Numbered from the stretch's first letter, positions 20,401 to 29,961 are shown. The stretch is 64,000 nucleotides of DNA from Trichomonas vaginalis G3 (GCF_026262505.1 NC_067207.1:2488252-2552251); one strand, 5' to 3'. Notes: generated by a model not told the origin, from the letters alone. Made by a program: numbers and translations.

Positions 20401-20686
20401 CCTGTTCTCTCTCAGCGTTCGTTATCGATATTTTCGGTGAATATTTGGTAGGACCTAATAAAATTGCCTTCTTTGGCTTTGGTTCATTGTCCATTACTAC
20501 CTTTAGATCTCCACCAGTGATTTTTTGAATAGCATCATGGAAAGCCTTTGATGCTCCCTATCTCCATTTTTCTGAATCCTTGTTTGCATTGTATGGAATG
20601 ACAATGGCATAGTCGCTTGTGGTTCCGTTTTTAGAAATAACAATGTCCTTAGCTCGCGAAAAGTGTAGTAGTGTTAAAAAAAGCAT
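17450..20686 (-). CDS. DUF4838 glycoside-hydrolase-like surface protein, with one in-frame TAG near the N-terminus
   Basis: The main open part (ATG at 20494) is 1014 codons. Upstream in the same frame, from ATG at 20686, lie 64 more codons. They encode a signal peptide (M-L-F-L-T-L-L-H-F-S-R-A) and the start of the mature protein, broken only by TAG at 20558-20560 (codon 43). The body follows DUF4838: R-G-V-V-Y-G-V-F-E-V-F and V-R-W-L, then Q-P-C-L-T-N-E-G-V, V-N-Q-N-D..C-E-C-P-T-C, F-A-F-F-Y-T-L-S-P-P and P-N-V-I-V-R-M-A-P. This domain is related to alpha-glucuronidase-type barrels; the substrate is unknown. A single membrane helix near the C-terminus (I-F-I-V-A-V-I-V-I-S-V-F-I-L-I) with K-K-K behind it gives a type I surface topology. 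Either the gene is newly inactivated or the TAG is a sequence error. Confidence 0.85.
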
Positions 20687-21280
20687 GAAAGTTTTTGAGA
20701 AAATTATTTTCAACGGCACTTCAGATCTGAAATTTTTATAACACTTTGGATCTGCAATAAACTTTTAACCCTCCTGACTGAATAATGTATATCATACATT
20801 ATATTATGAGATAACACGATATTTGGCCTGAACTAATAACCAACTGATGTTTTTTCATTGAAAATTTATCCATTTATTTGGTTGACGAATTTTTTATGGC
20901 TATGATAAGATATGATAAGTACATTTGGAATATTGGCAATTAAATTAAATATATTCAACAATTTTTGATAAATTTTTAAAAAATACGAGATAAATCAAAA
21001 TGCTACCTCTAAAAGTGGATCTTCCTCGTATGTATAATGTCCGATCATCTATAAAGGTAAATATGCCAAGTGATTATTTTGCTATCGTATTCATATGTTA
21101 AAATAAAAAAAATCATGGAAGTTATATAGAACTATCAAACAAAGAAAAATATTTGATCTCAAGGCTATCATGAAATATGATTTTCTATCTCTTTGATAAG
21201 AAGTGTTCTTACTCAAACATTACTTGGACCTTAACATTATTATTTAATGTGAATGCAAATTTTATTGTGTTAATGTCATT
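20687..21280. other. divergent intergenic region
   Basis: Lies between the DUF4838 gene (minus) and the helical-repeat gene (plus). A 33-codon open frame at 21000-21101 starts right behind TCAAAATG, but I have no support for it as a gene. An initiator TCATTA (21276-21281) overlaps the ATG of the plus gene. Confidence 0.4.
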
Positions 21281-22675
21281 ATGAGTAATGATTACAAAGA
21301 TTCATTAAATTCAAATGAAGGCTCTAATCAAAATCCTAGCAAATCAGTTAATCTACAACATCAAGTTCCTGAAGAATCGTATAATGAAGTACTAAATAAG
21401 GAAAAAATTGAAAAAATTATACCAGATTTTTTTAATAATCCAAATTTAGTAATGAAAGAGCTATCATCAGCTATATCTCAATTAAAAAATGTAGATTACA
21501 ATTACTTTAAGTCAACTAACATTCATGATTTTATTATTGAATACATTTTGCAAGAAACAGACGATTCATTATTCTATGATGCATATACAATATTCTATTT
21601 AACTACAAATAGAAAGATATTTTCCTCAGAGACCCAGATTTTAGGATGTTTTATTGAAAAAACCATTGAATATATTAGACATCATGAAAGCAATGCTGAT
21701 TTTCCTTTAGCTTCTTTATCAGTAATTGCAGCTTCTTCACAAGATTTTATAGAAACCTTTCTTGGATCAGGATTCTTTGATTTTGTATTTTCTATTGTCT
21801 CAACAGAAAATATTCCAATCAAGCTTGTCGCTATTGCAGCATATCTAATTAGACACTGTATTACTTATATTCCAATTCAAGACGCACCAAAAATAGTTAA
21901 TTTAGGCGTTTTTATATTGAAATTAAATGTTTCTGAAGAAATAGAATTGAAAGTATTTAGTGGATTTTGCGATGCTCTCGATCGCATTGACTTAATGCTT
22001 TATTTACTTGAAAATAACTTTTTAGAAGAAATTATTACATTATTGGAGCTAAATGATAAGATAATAACATACGGATGTCTATCATTTATAGAAATCCTTG
22101 CTAATTTTAACTTTCCTGAAGACGAAGATCCATATTTTCCTCATCCAATTCAATTTATTTTAGAAACTCCTTTAATATCTCATTTAATTCAACTTATTTT
22201 CAATGAAGACCAAAACGTATACGAAACTGTTATAAATATTCTGCATAGATTCATTGTTTTCAATGGAGATTGCCTAGATTTAATCTTAAATGAGGATTCT
22301 GTTAACAAAATGTGTGAAATTATGGAAGAATCATCATTTGATTCACAAAGAATGGCTGTGTACTTCATCTGTGAGATAATAGCATGTACACATAACTTAA
22401 AATTTTGGGAACACATTGTAAACAAAGGAGGAATTGAAGGAATTTTGCGAATTCTCGAATCAAATGATGATAAAATGACAAGAGAAATCATTACAGCACT
22501 CGAACATGGTATTTCAATTCTCCCTGAAACAGTAATTCCTCTTATAGAAAATGGAGCTATAGAAATCTTAGAAGAACTTGCTCAAGATGAAGAGTGCTCC
22601 CATCCTGATGCCTGCATGGCTCTTGTTAAGAGAATTAAAGTCGAGGCAAAGAGAATTGCAAAAAGGAATCGTTAA
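21281..22675 (+). CDS. armadillo/HEAT-like helical-repeat protein (464 aa)
   Basis: After a polar N-terminus (residues 1-40) the protein is a succession of paired hydrophobic helices, typical of armadillo-like folds. The last part reads V-N-K-G-G-I-E-G-I-L-R-I-L-E-S-N-D, then I-T-A-L-E-H-G and V-I-P-L-I-E-N-G-A-I-E-I-L-E-E-L (about residues 385-440). These are classical armadillo helix-3 signatures like those of importin alpha. It lacks the basic importin-beta-binding N-terminus and the regular W/N ladder, so I do not call it importin alpha. The gene at 27191-28546 has a similar build and may be a distant paralogue. The ATG overlaps the initiator TCATTA. The tail is basic (K-R-I-A-K-R-N-R). 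The stop reads TAAA. Confidence 0.75.
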   Translation: MSNDYKDSLNSNEGSNQNPSKSVNLQHQVPEESYNEVLNKEKIEKIIPDFFNNPNLVMKELSSAISQLKNVDYNYFKSTNIHDFIIEYILQETDDSLFYDAYTIFYLTTNRKIFSSETQILGCFIEKTIEYIRHHESNADFPLASLSVIAASSQDFIETFLGSGFFDFVFSIVSTENIPIKLVAIAAYLIRHCITYIPIQDAPKIVNLGVFILKLNVSEEIELKVFSGFCDALDRIDLMLYLLENNFLEEIITLLELNDKIITYGCLSFIEILANFNFPEDEDPYFPHPIQFILETPLISHLIQLIFNEDQNVYETVINILHRFIVFNGDCLDLILNEDSVNKMCEIMEESSFDSQRMAVYFICEIIACTHNLKFWEHIVNKGGIEGILRILESNDDKMTREIITALEHGISILPETVIPLIENGAIEILEELAQDEECSHPDACMALVKRIKVEAKRIAKRNR

Positions 22676-23128
22676 ATATAATATTTTTCGTAATGAATAT
22701 TAAATATAAAGTATAGAGTATTATTTAAAAAATACAAATATATGATTTTTATATGGATGTTTATTACTTGAGAGTTCTAATATGTGTGTGTGAAGATATA
22801 TAAGTTAGAGTACCTGAAATGCGTTATAAACATAGGAAAAGGTTGTAAATGACTTCTTACTGATAAGCTATGATAAGAACTTCTATGAAAGAATAAGCAT
22901 TTATAAACTAGCAAAAAACTTGCAAATATCGTTTTCATAGACATTTGTTAAGTGATTCACAGCATCAAGAAATGATTAGAACTCTTTAAGAATGTTGAGA
23001 ATTATTGAAAAGTAACAATTTTCCGCTTTTTAAAAACCAACTGTAAAACTGTAGATGAAGTTTGAAGCTAATGAAATATAAATCAAATGATAGCTCAATA
23101 TTATTTTATTCATGATAAGTTAATTATT
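22676..23128. other. intergenic between converging 3' ends
   Basis: AT-rich spacer between the helical-repeat and MATE genes; nothing recognised. Confidence 0.45.
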
Positions 23129-24718
23129 CTAAGAATTCTGGCTTTCTACATCATTATTAGGCTCAGTATCCTCATTGTCTAAATTCTGGTTGTCTGAATT
23201 TTTATTTTCTGATGTCTTTTTGGCAGCTTCTTGTTCCTCTGAATTTTTATTTTCGGCACCTTGATTTTCAGAGTTTTGGTTTTCGATATCTGGACTCTCA
23301 GTATCTGCCTTTGAAGATAATTCATTTTCATCTTCTGTCTTTTCTTCTTTACTTTTTTTAATTATCTGATAAAATGGCTTGAAAATTAAAATGGATCCGA
23401 GTACAAGGCCAACTACTGATGTGATCCAGAAACACCACATAATTTTCTCTGGTTGATGTGGGTGCACCGCATCAATGATGTAAATTGAAGCAAGGAACGC
23501 TAAAAAGTTAGAAGAAAGGCTGACAATCATGGCCCTCTTTCCTCTTTGTTGACTTTGAAGCATCGAAATAAGTGTATACTTAATGAACATCACAAATGTT
23601 GCCCAATTAGCTGCTTTTAACTCTTTAACAGCCCAATCTAAAAATGCCTCGCCGTTTCCAAATAATTTAGATAATGGCTTTGCAAGTGCGATGACAATAA
23701 TTTCTGAAATTATGCACCAAACAAAACCAATCCAATTAAGGTGAATTGTGAGGGCAATATATCTCTTATACTTTTGAGCAGCATATGCATAAGCTCCAGG
23801 GGCAAGGAAACCGGCGCATAAGGCAAGGTTTATGGCTGTTATTAAGGATGTGTATCTATAAGCGACATTCATTCCACTCATCATAACATCATATTTGCTC
23901 TTATCTATTAGAGATTTGCCCATAACACGTCTCATAAAAATGGCTGGAACAGCATTACTAAGCTGAGATATGAATTGAGAGCTTCCAACAACTATTGCTT
24001 GATATGTATGCTTACTGAAAGGTTTGATGAGTCCAGAGAGCTTTGGTTTTGTTCCAAACTTTCCACAAAAGAAGAGAATTGTTAGAATTATTCCAGGAAC
24101 TGCATCAGCAATGACAGTTGATATTGATGGACCTATAATTCCCATTTTCAGCTTTCCCATGAAAAGAGGATTTAGCACTCCCATACCAACTCCAAGAGCA
24201 ATCACGTCAATAATTCCTACAAGTAGAGTTCTTCCTTCTGCTTGTAAAATTCCGACATTAGTGTAAAAGATACATGTGAAAACGTTCCCGGCTGCCTGAG
24301 GAATAATGTATTTTAAGGCCATCTCTGAAGTTTCTTCTGTTGCAAGGCACCATCTTGCATATGGTTTTGTAACAGGTATTAATATTGCAGGAACAATGCA
24401 TCCACTAACAAAACATAGCCTATACAGGTCACAAACAACCTGTTGCGCATCATCAAATAGCTTTTTTCCATAAAGAGAAGATATTTGTGTACTTGCTGCA
24501 ATAGAAAGAAACATGCCAAATGCTCTGCTGATAAGTTCCCATATAACAACAGTGGCAACTGCTGACATTCCAACTTCACCAACATATTTTGATACCCAAA
24601 ACGTATTTATAATTCCATAAAGAGTACTTGTAACCTGGGAACAAAGCGGTCCAATGCTCAAAATTAGTATTGTTTTTAATGGTTGCCTTCCCGCCAAACG
24701 TTTTATCTCCTCAGAGAA
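23129..24718 (-). CDS. MATE-family multidrug/toxin efflux transporter, start codon not found
   Basis: A polytopic protein with about twelve hydrophobic segments. The MATE pattern includes I-L-S-I-G-P-L-C-S-Q in the first helix, G-x-x-Y-G-K-K (about residue 78) after the second, and internal two-fold symmetry. It should export organic compounds using an ion gradient. The highly acidic, repetitive tail of about 80 residues (E-N-Q-N-S-E-N, N-K-N-S-E-E-Q) is unusual for the family and presumably cytosolic. In frame, homology seems to begin at F-S-E-E-I-K-R-L (codon at 24718). No ATG occurs in frame between there and a TGA at 24737-24739. The longest called frame starts with TTG at 24697. An initiator TCATTAT is just upstream. 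The start is therefore lost, mis-sequenced or non-AUG. Confidence 0.85.
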   Translation of the reverse strand, partial: FSEEIKRLAGRQPLKTILILSIGPLCSQVTSTLYGIINTFWVSKYVGEVGMSAVATVVIWELISRAFGMFLSIAASTQISSLYGKKLFDDAQQVVCDLYRLCFVSGCIVPAILIPVTKPYARWCLATEETSEMALKYIIPQAAGNVFTCIFYTNVGILQAEGRTLLVGIIDVIALGVGMGVLNPLFMGKLKMGIIGPSISTVIADAVPGIILTILFFCGKFGTKPKLSGLIKPFSKHTYQAIVVGSSQFISQLSNAVPAIFMRRVMGKSLIDKSKYDVMMSGMNVAYRYTSLITAINLALCAGFLAPGAYAYAAQKYKRYIALTIHLNWIGFVWCIISEIIVIALAKPLSKLFGNGEAFLDWAVKELKAANWATFVMFIKYTLISMLQSQQRGKRAMIVSLSSNFLAFLASIYIIDAVHPHQPEKIMWCFWITSVVGLVLGSILIFKPFYQIIKKSKEEKTEDENELSSKADTESPDIENQNSENQGAENKNSEEQEAAKKTSENKNSDNQNLDNEDTEPNNDVESQNS

Positions 24719-25499
24719 ACAATAATGAATTCTTTCTCAAAATTATTTGAAAGGATACTAGACAGTGTTGAATAGATATGTAAAATCTGATAATTTTGAT
24801 TTTCTGAACAAATTTATAAAGAAACTTTGCTGAAAGGAAAATATTACTTGATAGATCCAGTAGTTTATTTTCTTTTAGCGATTGTTTTTTATGGACGGTT
24901 ATTGATTCAGAATGGGTTCGTTTTTATCTCTCAAAAATTTAAGAAGTTATTATCCATTCTGAAGTTTACATTTTAAAATTTCAAGAAGAAAATTAACAAG
25001 AAGATGGCAGTTGGATTCCTATCATTATTTTCCAATTAAGTTTAGTAATCGATTTTGCTATTTTCTCAACGATGAATCCTTCAACCCGTGAAGTTACCCC
25101 CTCAATTATCTTTTTGAACCACACTGTGTTTATGCAGCATAATTTATATAGAATTTGAGCTGTGTATGATAATGTGGATATGTTTCATAATCTAATATAA
25201 ATAGATACTTTAATTAAAAATACAAAACAATAATAGGTGATAATTAGTGACAATACATATGAAAATTTCTCACTCACAAACTCTTTTAAATCGAAATTTA
25301 TTGATTTATGATTATAAAAGTAAATTTTTCCAATTAAATTTACATTATAATCGAAATAAATAATAAAAATGTAATAATTTAGATATGAATCTAATTATGA
25401 TTACGATATCAGATGATTGCATTAGAGAAGTGATAAAATAGAAATGAATAAAGATACTTTTAGTATTATTTTAAATAATCATAAACAAAATATAGCTAA
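24719..25499. other. intergenic 5' of the MATE gene, with an initiator
   Basis: TCATTAT on the minus strand at 24722-24728 fits the trichomonad initiator and sits a few bases before the first conserved MATE codons. The remaining 0.75 kb to the 3' end of the bromodomain gene is AT-rich and shows nothing. Confidence 0.5.
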
Positions 25500-26195
25500 C
25501 TACTGAGGGTAAGCTATCGAGCGCTCTATGCATTGTTTTTTATAGTAATTCCGCATTTCATGTAAAGTAATTGGAGAAAGATTATTAACGTCAAGAATTA
25601 AAGTTTCTTGCTCTAGATTTGCTTTCGGCTCGTTCTTCTTAAGAATTTGTGATATTGCTTCTAAATCTTGTGGTTCGTTGATAATTTGGCTTGCTTTGAT
25701 GATTTGCGAAATTTCTTGAGAAGTAAGCGGTTCAATAATTAAGGATGGGTGTTTGTTAAGCTTGCTTGTAATAGGTCCGAGTGAAGGAGGTGCTTGAGCT
25801 AAAAGTTTCTCAAAATCTTGACGAAGATTATATATATGCTTTGTCCAACCAGCTAAACTGAAGTAATCAAGGCGTCTCTTAAGTTTCTTAAAGTGTTTAG
25901 CCATATGTTCTGCTAAATTGCCAACAAAAGAGCCTTCTCCGTTATAAGAAACAGCGTTTGACCAAACGGTATTGATATCCTGCTCCCACTGGGTAACACT
26001 TTCATACTGAGAAGCTTCAATTCTGTGCATAATTGTTCCTAAATCTTGAGGGTTTCGAATTTTTTTCAAGTAATTTGGAGCTCCTTGTTTTTTTGGATCG
26101 ACTGGCTCATTAAACATCTCGGCTCCAGGACTTGCCTTGAGTGCGGCAGTAATCTCTATACATAACTGCTGCTGCTCAGGAGAAAGTTTAGACAT
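25500..26195 (-). CDS. bromodomain protein with ET-like C-terminus
   Basis: The preferred start is ATG at 26195 (231 residues). Two earlier in-frame ATGs (26243, 26279) would leave almost no promoter and the longest runs into the plus-strand neighbour. A single bromodomain spans about residues 12-110. Its ZA loop reads E-P-V-D-P..Q-G-A-P-N-Y..I-R-N-P-Q-D-L. The N-A-V-S-Y-N block holds the acetyl-lysine-binding asparagine (N85). A helical C-terminal segment (L-T-S-Q-E-I-S-Q-I-I.. to the end) resembles the NET/ET domain of BET proteins. Single-bromodomain BET-like proteins are a known protist reader type that binds acetylated histones at promoters. It is head to head with the eIF4E-like gene. 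Confidence 0.88.
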   Translation of the reverse strand: MSKLSPEQQQLCIEITAALKASPGAEMFNEPVDPKKQGAPNYLKKIRNPQDLGTIMHRIEASQYESVTQWEQDINTVWSNAVSYNGEGSFVGNLAEHMAKHFKKLKRRLDYFSLAGWTKHIYNLRQDFEKLLAQAPPSLGPITSKLNKHPSLIIEPLTSQEISQIIKASQIINEPQDLEAISQILKKNEPKANLEQETLILDVNNLSPITLHEMRNYYKKQCIERSIAYPQ

Positions 26196-26263
26196 TATTG
26201 CGGGAATTTTACAATAATCGCTCAATTTGTCAAATTTTAGCATAATTTTTTTCACAAAAAAAA
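26196..26263. promoter_or_regulatory. 68-bp bidirectional promoter region
   Basis: Separates the ATG codons of the bromodomain gene (minus) and the eIF4E-like gene (plus). TTTTTTCACAAA (26247-26258) may serve as the plus-strand initiator. Confidence 0.4.
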
Positions 26264-27034
26264 ATGAGTGATAAACCATATTATAAGTTCAGAATTAAAG
26301 AAAATAGAGTATCTACTACTGACACAAACTCGACATCCGATCGAACAAATAGTAATTCAAAGAATTCTAACTCAAGTTCTCTTACAGAAATTATTGAAGA
26401 CATTGAAAAGTTCCAAAAGGTAATTACGTCCACAGAAGCTAAAGACCAATTGACTAGATATAACATTCAGGCCTCTCTTTTCTATCAAGAAATCGATACA
26501 GATAAAAATTCACCAGATAATCGCTTTGGTGGCTATTTCAATATATCAACAGACTTAAAATACGTGACATTTCGAATTTTTGTATATTTGATACTCAAAT
26601 GGATGAAAGGAGAACTCAGTTTTTCCGATAAAATTAATGGAATTATTTTTAATGCAAAAAAGCAAGTCGCATATTGCCAAGTTTGGGTAAATGATGGATT
26701 TAAATACGATGTATTGCATACCAGATATGAGGAATTGGCCGAAATTATCATGGGCAAACTTTATGTTCCTCATAATCCGAAAAATTCATCAGCAAAGAAC
26801 GAAGGATCGAACTACTTATATTCATTAGAATTCTTCCCACATCAAAACTACAGAGATACATCTCCATCAAAGACCTATGGATACAAAGTTAAACCATTTG
26901 GCCAAATAATGGAAGAAGTCTCTCCAGACATTTTACAGATACCTAAAGAAGCAAAATTTAACATGGGTGTTGCAACAACCCATAAGATTTTGTGGTCTTT
27001 ACGTAGAGAAAAACAAAGTTCAAATCCAAAATAA
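26264..27034 (+). CDS. divergent eIF4E-family-like protein without the cap-stacking tryptophans
   Basis: A 256-residue protein whose middle resembles the eIF4E fold. The order is I-I-E-D-I-E-K-F-Q-K-V-I (residues 43-54, like V-E-D-F-W-x-L-Y-N-x-I), then A-S-L-F-Y-Q-E-I-D (70-78, like Y-S-L-F-K-x-x-I-x-P) and G-G-Y-F-N-I (89-94, like G-G-R-W-L-I). K-I-N-G-I-I-F-N and A-Y-C-Q-V-W-V (123-142) follow, like I-x-G-x-V-x-x-x-R and K-I-A-I-W. The tryptophans that sandwich the cap in canonical eIF4E (W56, W102) fall in a Ser/Asn-rich loop and in D-T-D-K-N here, so classical cap binding is unlikely. W141 matches W166. The assignment rests on pattern order and needs a structure check. Alternatively it is an unrelated alpha/beta protein. 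Confidence 0.45.
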   Translation: MSDKPYYKFRIKENRVSTTDTNSTSDRTNSNSKNSNSSSLTEIIEDIEKFQKVITSTEAKDQLTRYNIQASLFYQEIDTDKNSPDNRFGGYFNISTDLKYVTFRIFVYLILKWMKGELSFSDKINGIIFNAKKQVAYCQVWVNDGFKYDVLHTRYEELAEIIMGKLYVPHNPKNSSAKNEGSNYLYSLEFFPHQNYRDTSPSKTYGYKVKPFGQIMEEVSPDILQIPKEAKFNMGVATTHKILWSLRREKQSSNPK

Positions 27035-27190
27035 TTTATTCTTGTTATTTAGCATGTAGTTTATAAGTAAACAATCTGTTTTTATTATACATAATATAAA
27101 CACACTCTATTTTTAATCTTTTATACAAAACAAACAAAGCATTATAAAATTATTTATATACAAACATCTATATCACAATCGCTAGGTGAT

Positions 27191-28546
27191 TTATTCTGCA
27201 AAAATGGTGTTCATGAGAGTTTCTGCAATATCTATTAATTCATCATTTGAATAATCAGAAATAACTTCTTCTAATAACTCTCTTGCTTCGCATTTATGCT
27301 CATCAGATATGATTCCTTGATTAGATAAGGAAGAAAGAATAGGAAGTACAGTTTCTTTTGCAAAATTAACAAATTCAGGAGTTTCAAGTTTCAAAATGTC
27401 CAAAAGTATAAGTAGGCATTTGGGAGTTAAAAAGTTGGCTACTAAATCAATGCTTCCTTTTGATATCAAAACCCATAATAAATTAATTGTTTCAATTTTG
27501 ATTTTCATAAATGAACTATCATAAATATCTAATAAATAATCACAGAAATGAGATTCTAAGAGACGATTTGAAAATTCAGGAATAAAAGAAAGATTTGAAA
27601 GCATTGTAATAAGGGGAACAATATAATCTTCCTTATCTCTATATATGCACATAATATTTTGCATTCTCTCCAAATCCAAATTCAATGAAAAATCTTTTAA
27701 GAAATCTTCATTCGAAAATGCAACATCTGAGATAATTTGAGCTATTTTTTGTAAAGAACTTTGCAAGTTTGAATCATATAAGTAATCCATAACTCTATCG
27801 AAAAAGCCAATTGAAATTAAGATTTGAACTGATAGCTTTTTGTACAAATCATATACAATTTGGAAATAGTGCTTGGATATTCTATAGAAATTGTCTGAAT
27901 TTTGAAGCTCAACTACTAATTTGGTAAAAAATTCTTCTTTATTTTTGGTTTCTCCTTCAGAATCAAATTTAATATACTTAGAAATGAAGCCAAGAGCCAA
28001 ATACAAATCTTCATAGCTCACATCGAATGATTTTAAAATCTTTGACTGAACTTTCGAGATAATATAGCTTATGATATTTGAAGAATATATATAAGCTCGA
28101 CTATCGTCATATTTCATAAGAATTGTGATATTTTTATAGATTGCTACATCTATTTCAAGAATGTTAAGTGATAATAACTGAATTAATTGTGGAATTGGAT
28201 TAATGTCAATATAAATCTGAGAAGCATCATTAGAAATAGTATTTAAATGCGTAATTAGCTCTAAACATGTGATTTTCAGCTGTAAATTTTCAACATTTGA
28301 TAGTAAGTTAAATGTTTTTTCAATAATTTGTGTCTCCAAGATCTTACAAATGTCTGAAACAAACTTTAGATTTTGTAAAATCTTATTTATTAGATCATCT
28401 AAGGAATCTAATTGCAAATTTTCAATTTTAGTAACGGCATCTAGAGTTAAGCCAACACAGAATGCTTCTTTGTCAATGTTTTCTGATGTTTCTAAGTCAT
28501 TTTTCATAAAAACATTTTGGGCATTTGATCTAAATCCATTAAACAT
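27191..28546 (-). CDS. armadillo/HEAT-like helical-repeat protein (451 aa)
   Basis: The first ATG in frame is at 28546; the longer frame starts with TTG. The product is a string of amphipathic helices without membrane segments. It reads like repeated armadillo-type units (L-L-S-N-V-E-N-L-Q-L-K-I-T-C-L-E-L-I, L-W-V-L-I-S-K-G-S-I-D-L-V, L-L-I-L-L-D-I-L-K-L). It has the same length and architecture as the protein at 21281-22675, but on the opposite strand and only weakly similar. TCAATTATCATTG just upstream of the ATG could provide the initiator. A scaffold or transport-adaptor role is inference. Confidence 0.65.
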   Translation of the reverse strand: MFNGFRSNAQNVFMKNDLETSENIDKEAFCVGLTLDAVTKIENLQLDSLDDLINKILQNLKFVSDICKILETQIIEKTFNLLSNVENLQLKITCLELITHLNTISNDASQIYIDINPIPQLIQLLSLNILEIDVAIYKNITILMKYDDSRAYIYSSNIISYIISKVQSKILKSFDVSYEDLYLALGFISKYIKFDSEGETKNKEEFFTKLVVELQNSDNFYRISKHYFQIVYDLYKKLSVQILISIGFFDRVMDYLYDSNLQSSLQKIAQIISDVAFSNEDFLKDFSLNLDLERMQNIMCIYRDKEDYIVPLITMLSNLSFIPEFSNRLLESHFCDYLLDIYDSSFMKIKIETINLLWVLISKGSIDLVANFLTPKCLLILLDILKLETPEFVNFAKETVLPILSSLSNQGIISDEHKCEARELLEEVISDYSNDELIDIAETLMNTIFAE

Positions 28547-28773
28547 CAATGATAATTGACAAACAATCAATTAAATTCTCAAATACTCCCTAAATTCATT
28601 CGAAATGCTACTATAGTATCTTATGTATTTTCAATTTTCGAGCATCAAAAAAATCTAATTAACAGAACTGAATTTAAAAATCTTATCTGAATATCCATTG
28701 TCAATAAGTAATTTAAATTGTGTGCTCAAATTACTATAAATTTAAATGAGAAAACCTTTATTTCAAATAATTC

Positions 28774-29961
28774 GTGTTAAGCTACAGTTTAGATGATTCG
28801 TCAAAGGGTAACCCTGATGTTGAAACTAATGTCTTTGCAAAAACGTACATATTTAACTATCCTTGTCCCTCAAATGATAGTTGCACTGATTACGTTATTA
28901 ATTTCACTTCTGGAACCTATAAATTTGAATTATATGGTTCATCCGGCGGATCTTTCCCAGGAAGTTTATCCTCTTATGTGATTTCAAATACCTCTTGTAT
29001 ATCTCAAGATGTCATTAGGAAAGTTAATGGCAATACCAAATGCAATTTGAAAGGAAGCCGTGGTGGAGCTGGTGGATATATATCAGGCGTCATAAAGCTT
29101 GATAAAAATCTGACAGCTTATGCAACCATTGGTGGCCAAGGAAGATATGGTTTTAATAACCCTAGCCAAAACGGTGAACTCGATTACTCCATCTACATGA
29201 TCAAAGGAGGATATGGTGGCGGTGGATCTGCTGCTAATTGGTATCCATCCCCAATTATTTATGGTGCAGGAAGCGGAGGCGGCCAAACCGCTGTTAAATT
29301 CGAGAAGAATACTCTTTGGCATCGCGTAATCGTAAGCGGCGGCGGCGGTGGATCCGATAATTACTATGAAACCGACCTAATTGGAAAAATGGACGATGGA
29401 TCAGGAGGTGCTGGCGGTGGGTTTAGTGGACAAGGATTTTGGATTGATGGTGAGTACGTATCTACTAAGCTTGCAACATCAAGTTCTGGTTTCACATTTG
29501 GAAATGGTGAATCTGCCCAAAGATATGGTTCCAAGAACGAAAAAGGATTCAAGCCTGAAAAGGGAGATAGTGATAGGCCTGGTGCTGGCGCTGGATGGTT
29601 TGGAGGCTTCGCTGGGCATCACGGAAACGGTGGTGCCGGTGGAGGTTCTTCATCGGCTTTGTCATCGGATGCTTACATACCAGAAGACTTAATTACAGCA
29701 TATGATAATAATTACGAGGAATTTGAGTCTCACTATTATGAATTTAATAAACAATCGGGATACCTTTTCCAAAATGTAGTGTCATATCCTGGTGTTTGGG
29801 AAGGCAATGGAAAACTTGTGATTACTGTTCTTAAACAAGAATATTATAATTATATTATATCAGGTTGTAAATTGAAGGCTTATAGTAATAATTATATTTG
29901 TCAACTTGGATTTGGATCTGTTTATCTCATTAACTTAATCATGTATTTAGGATTTTTTTAA
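28774..29961 (+). CDS. glycine-rich surface protein (ALK/LTK-type Gly-rich domain), start codon not found
   Basis: The frame is open from 28771, just after a TAA, and its first usable codon is GTG at 28774; the first in-frame ATG is far inside the conserved domain. From residue 20 it follows the ALK/LTK glycine-rich domain: F-N-Y-P-C-P..C-T-D-Y, then F-T-S-G-T-Y-K-F-E-L-Y-G-S-S-G-G-S. G-G-A-G-G-Y-I-S-G, G-G-Y-G-G-G-G-S-A, V-S-G-G-G-G-G and a G-G-A-G-G-G stretch follow. In animals this domain sits in the ectodomain of receptor kinases; trichomonads have many secreted or membrane-bound versions. The expected signal peptide is missing. The C-terminus ends in a short hydrophobic stretch (V-Y-L-I-N-L-I-M-Y-L-G-F-F), which could anchor the protein. 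The gene may have lost its 5' end. Confidence 0.75.
   Translation: MLSYSLDDSSKGNPDVETNVFAKTYIFNYPCPSNDSCTDYVINFTSGTYKFELYGSSGGSFPGSLSSYVISNTSCISQDVIRKVNGNTKCNLKGSRGGAGGYISGVIKLDKNLTAYATIGGQGRYGFNNPSQNGELDYSIYMIKGGYGGGGSAANWYPSPIIYGAGSGGGQTAVKFEKNTLWHRVIVSGGGGGSDNYYETDLIGKMDDGSGGAGGGFSGQGFWIDGEYVSTKLATSSSGFTFGNGESAQRYGSKNEKGFKPEKGDSDRPGAGAGWFGGFAGHHGNGGAGGGSSSALSSDAYIPEDLITAYDNNYEEFESHYYEFNKQSGYLFQNVVSYPGVWEGNGKLVITVLKQEYYNYIISGCKLKAYSNNYICQLGFGSVYLINLIMYLGFF

Noticed and set aside
21000-21101. 33-codon frame behind TCAAAATG
   Set aside because: Too short and without any recognisable sequence; such frames occur by chance.
28760-28786. Intron 3' end upstream of the glycine-rich gene
   Set aside because: GTTAAGCTACAG does not fit the extended 3' splice motif known from trichomonads, and no matching 5' site was seen.
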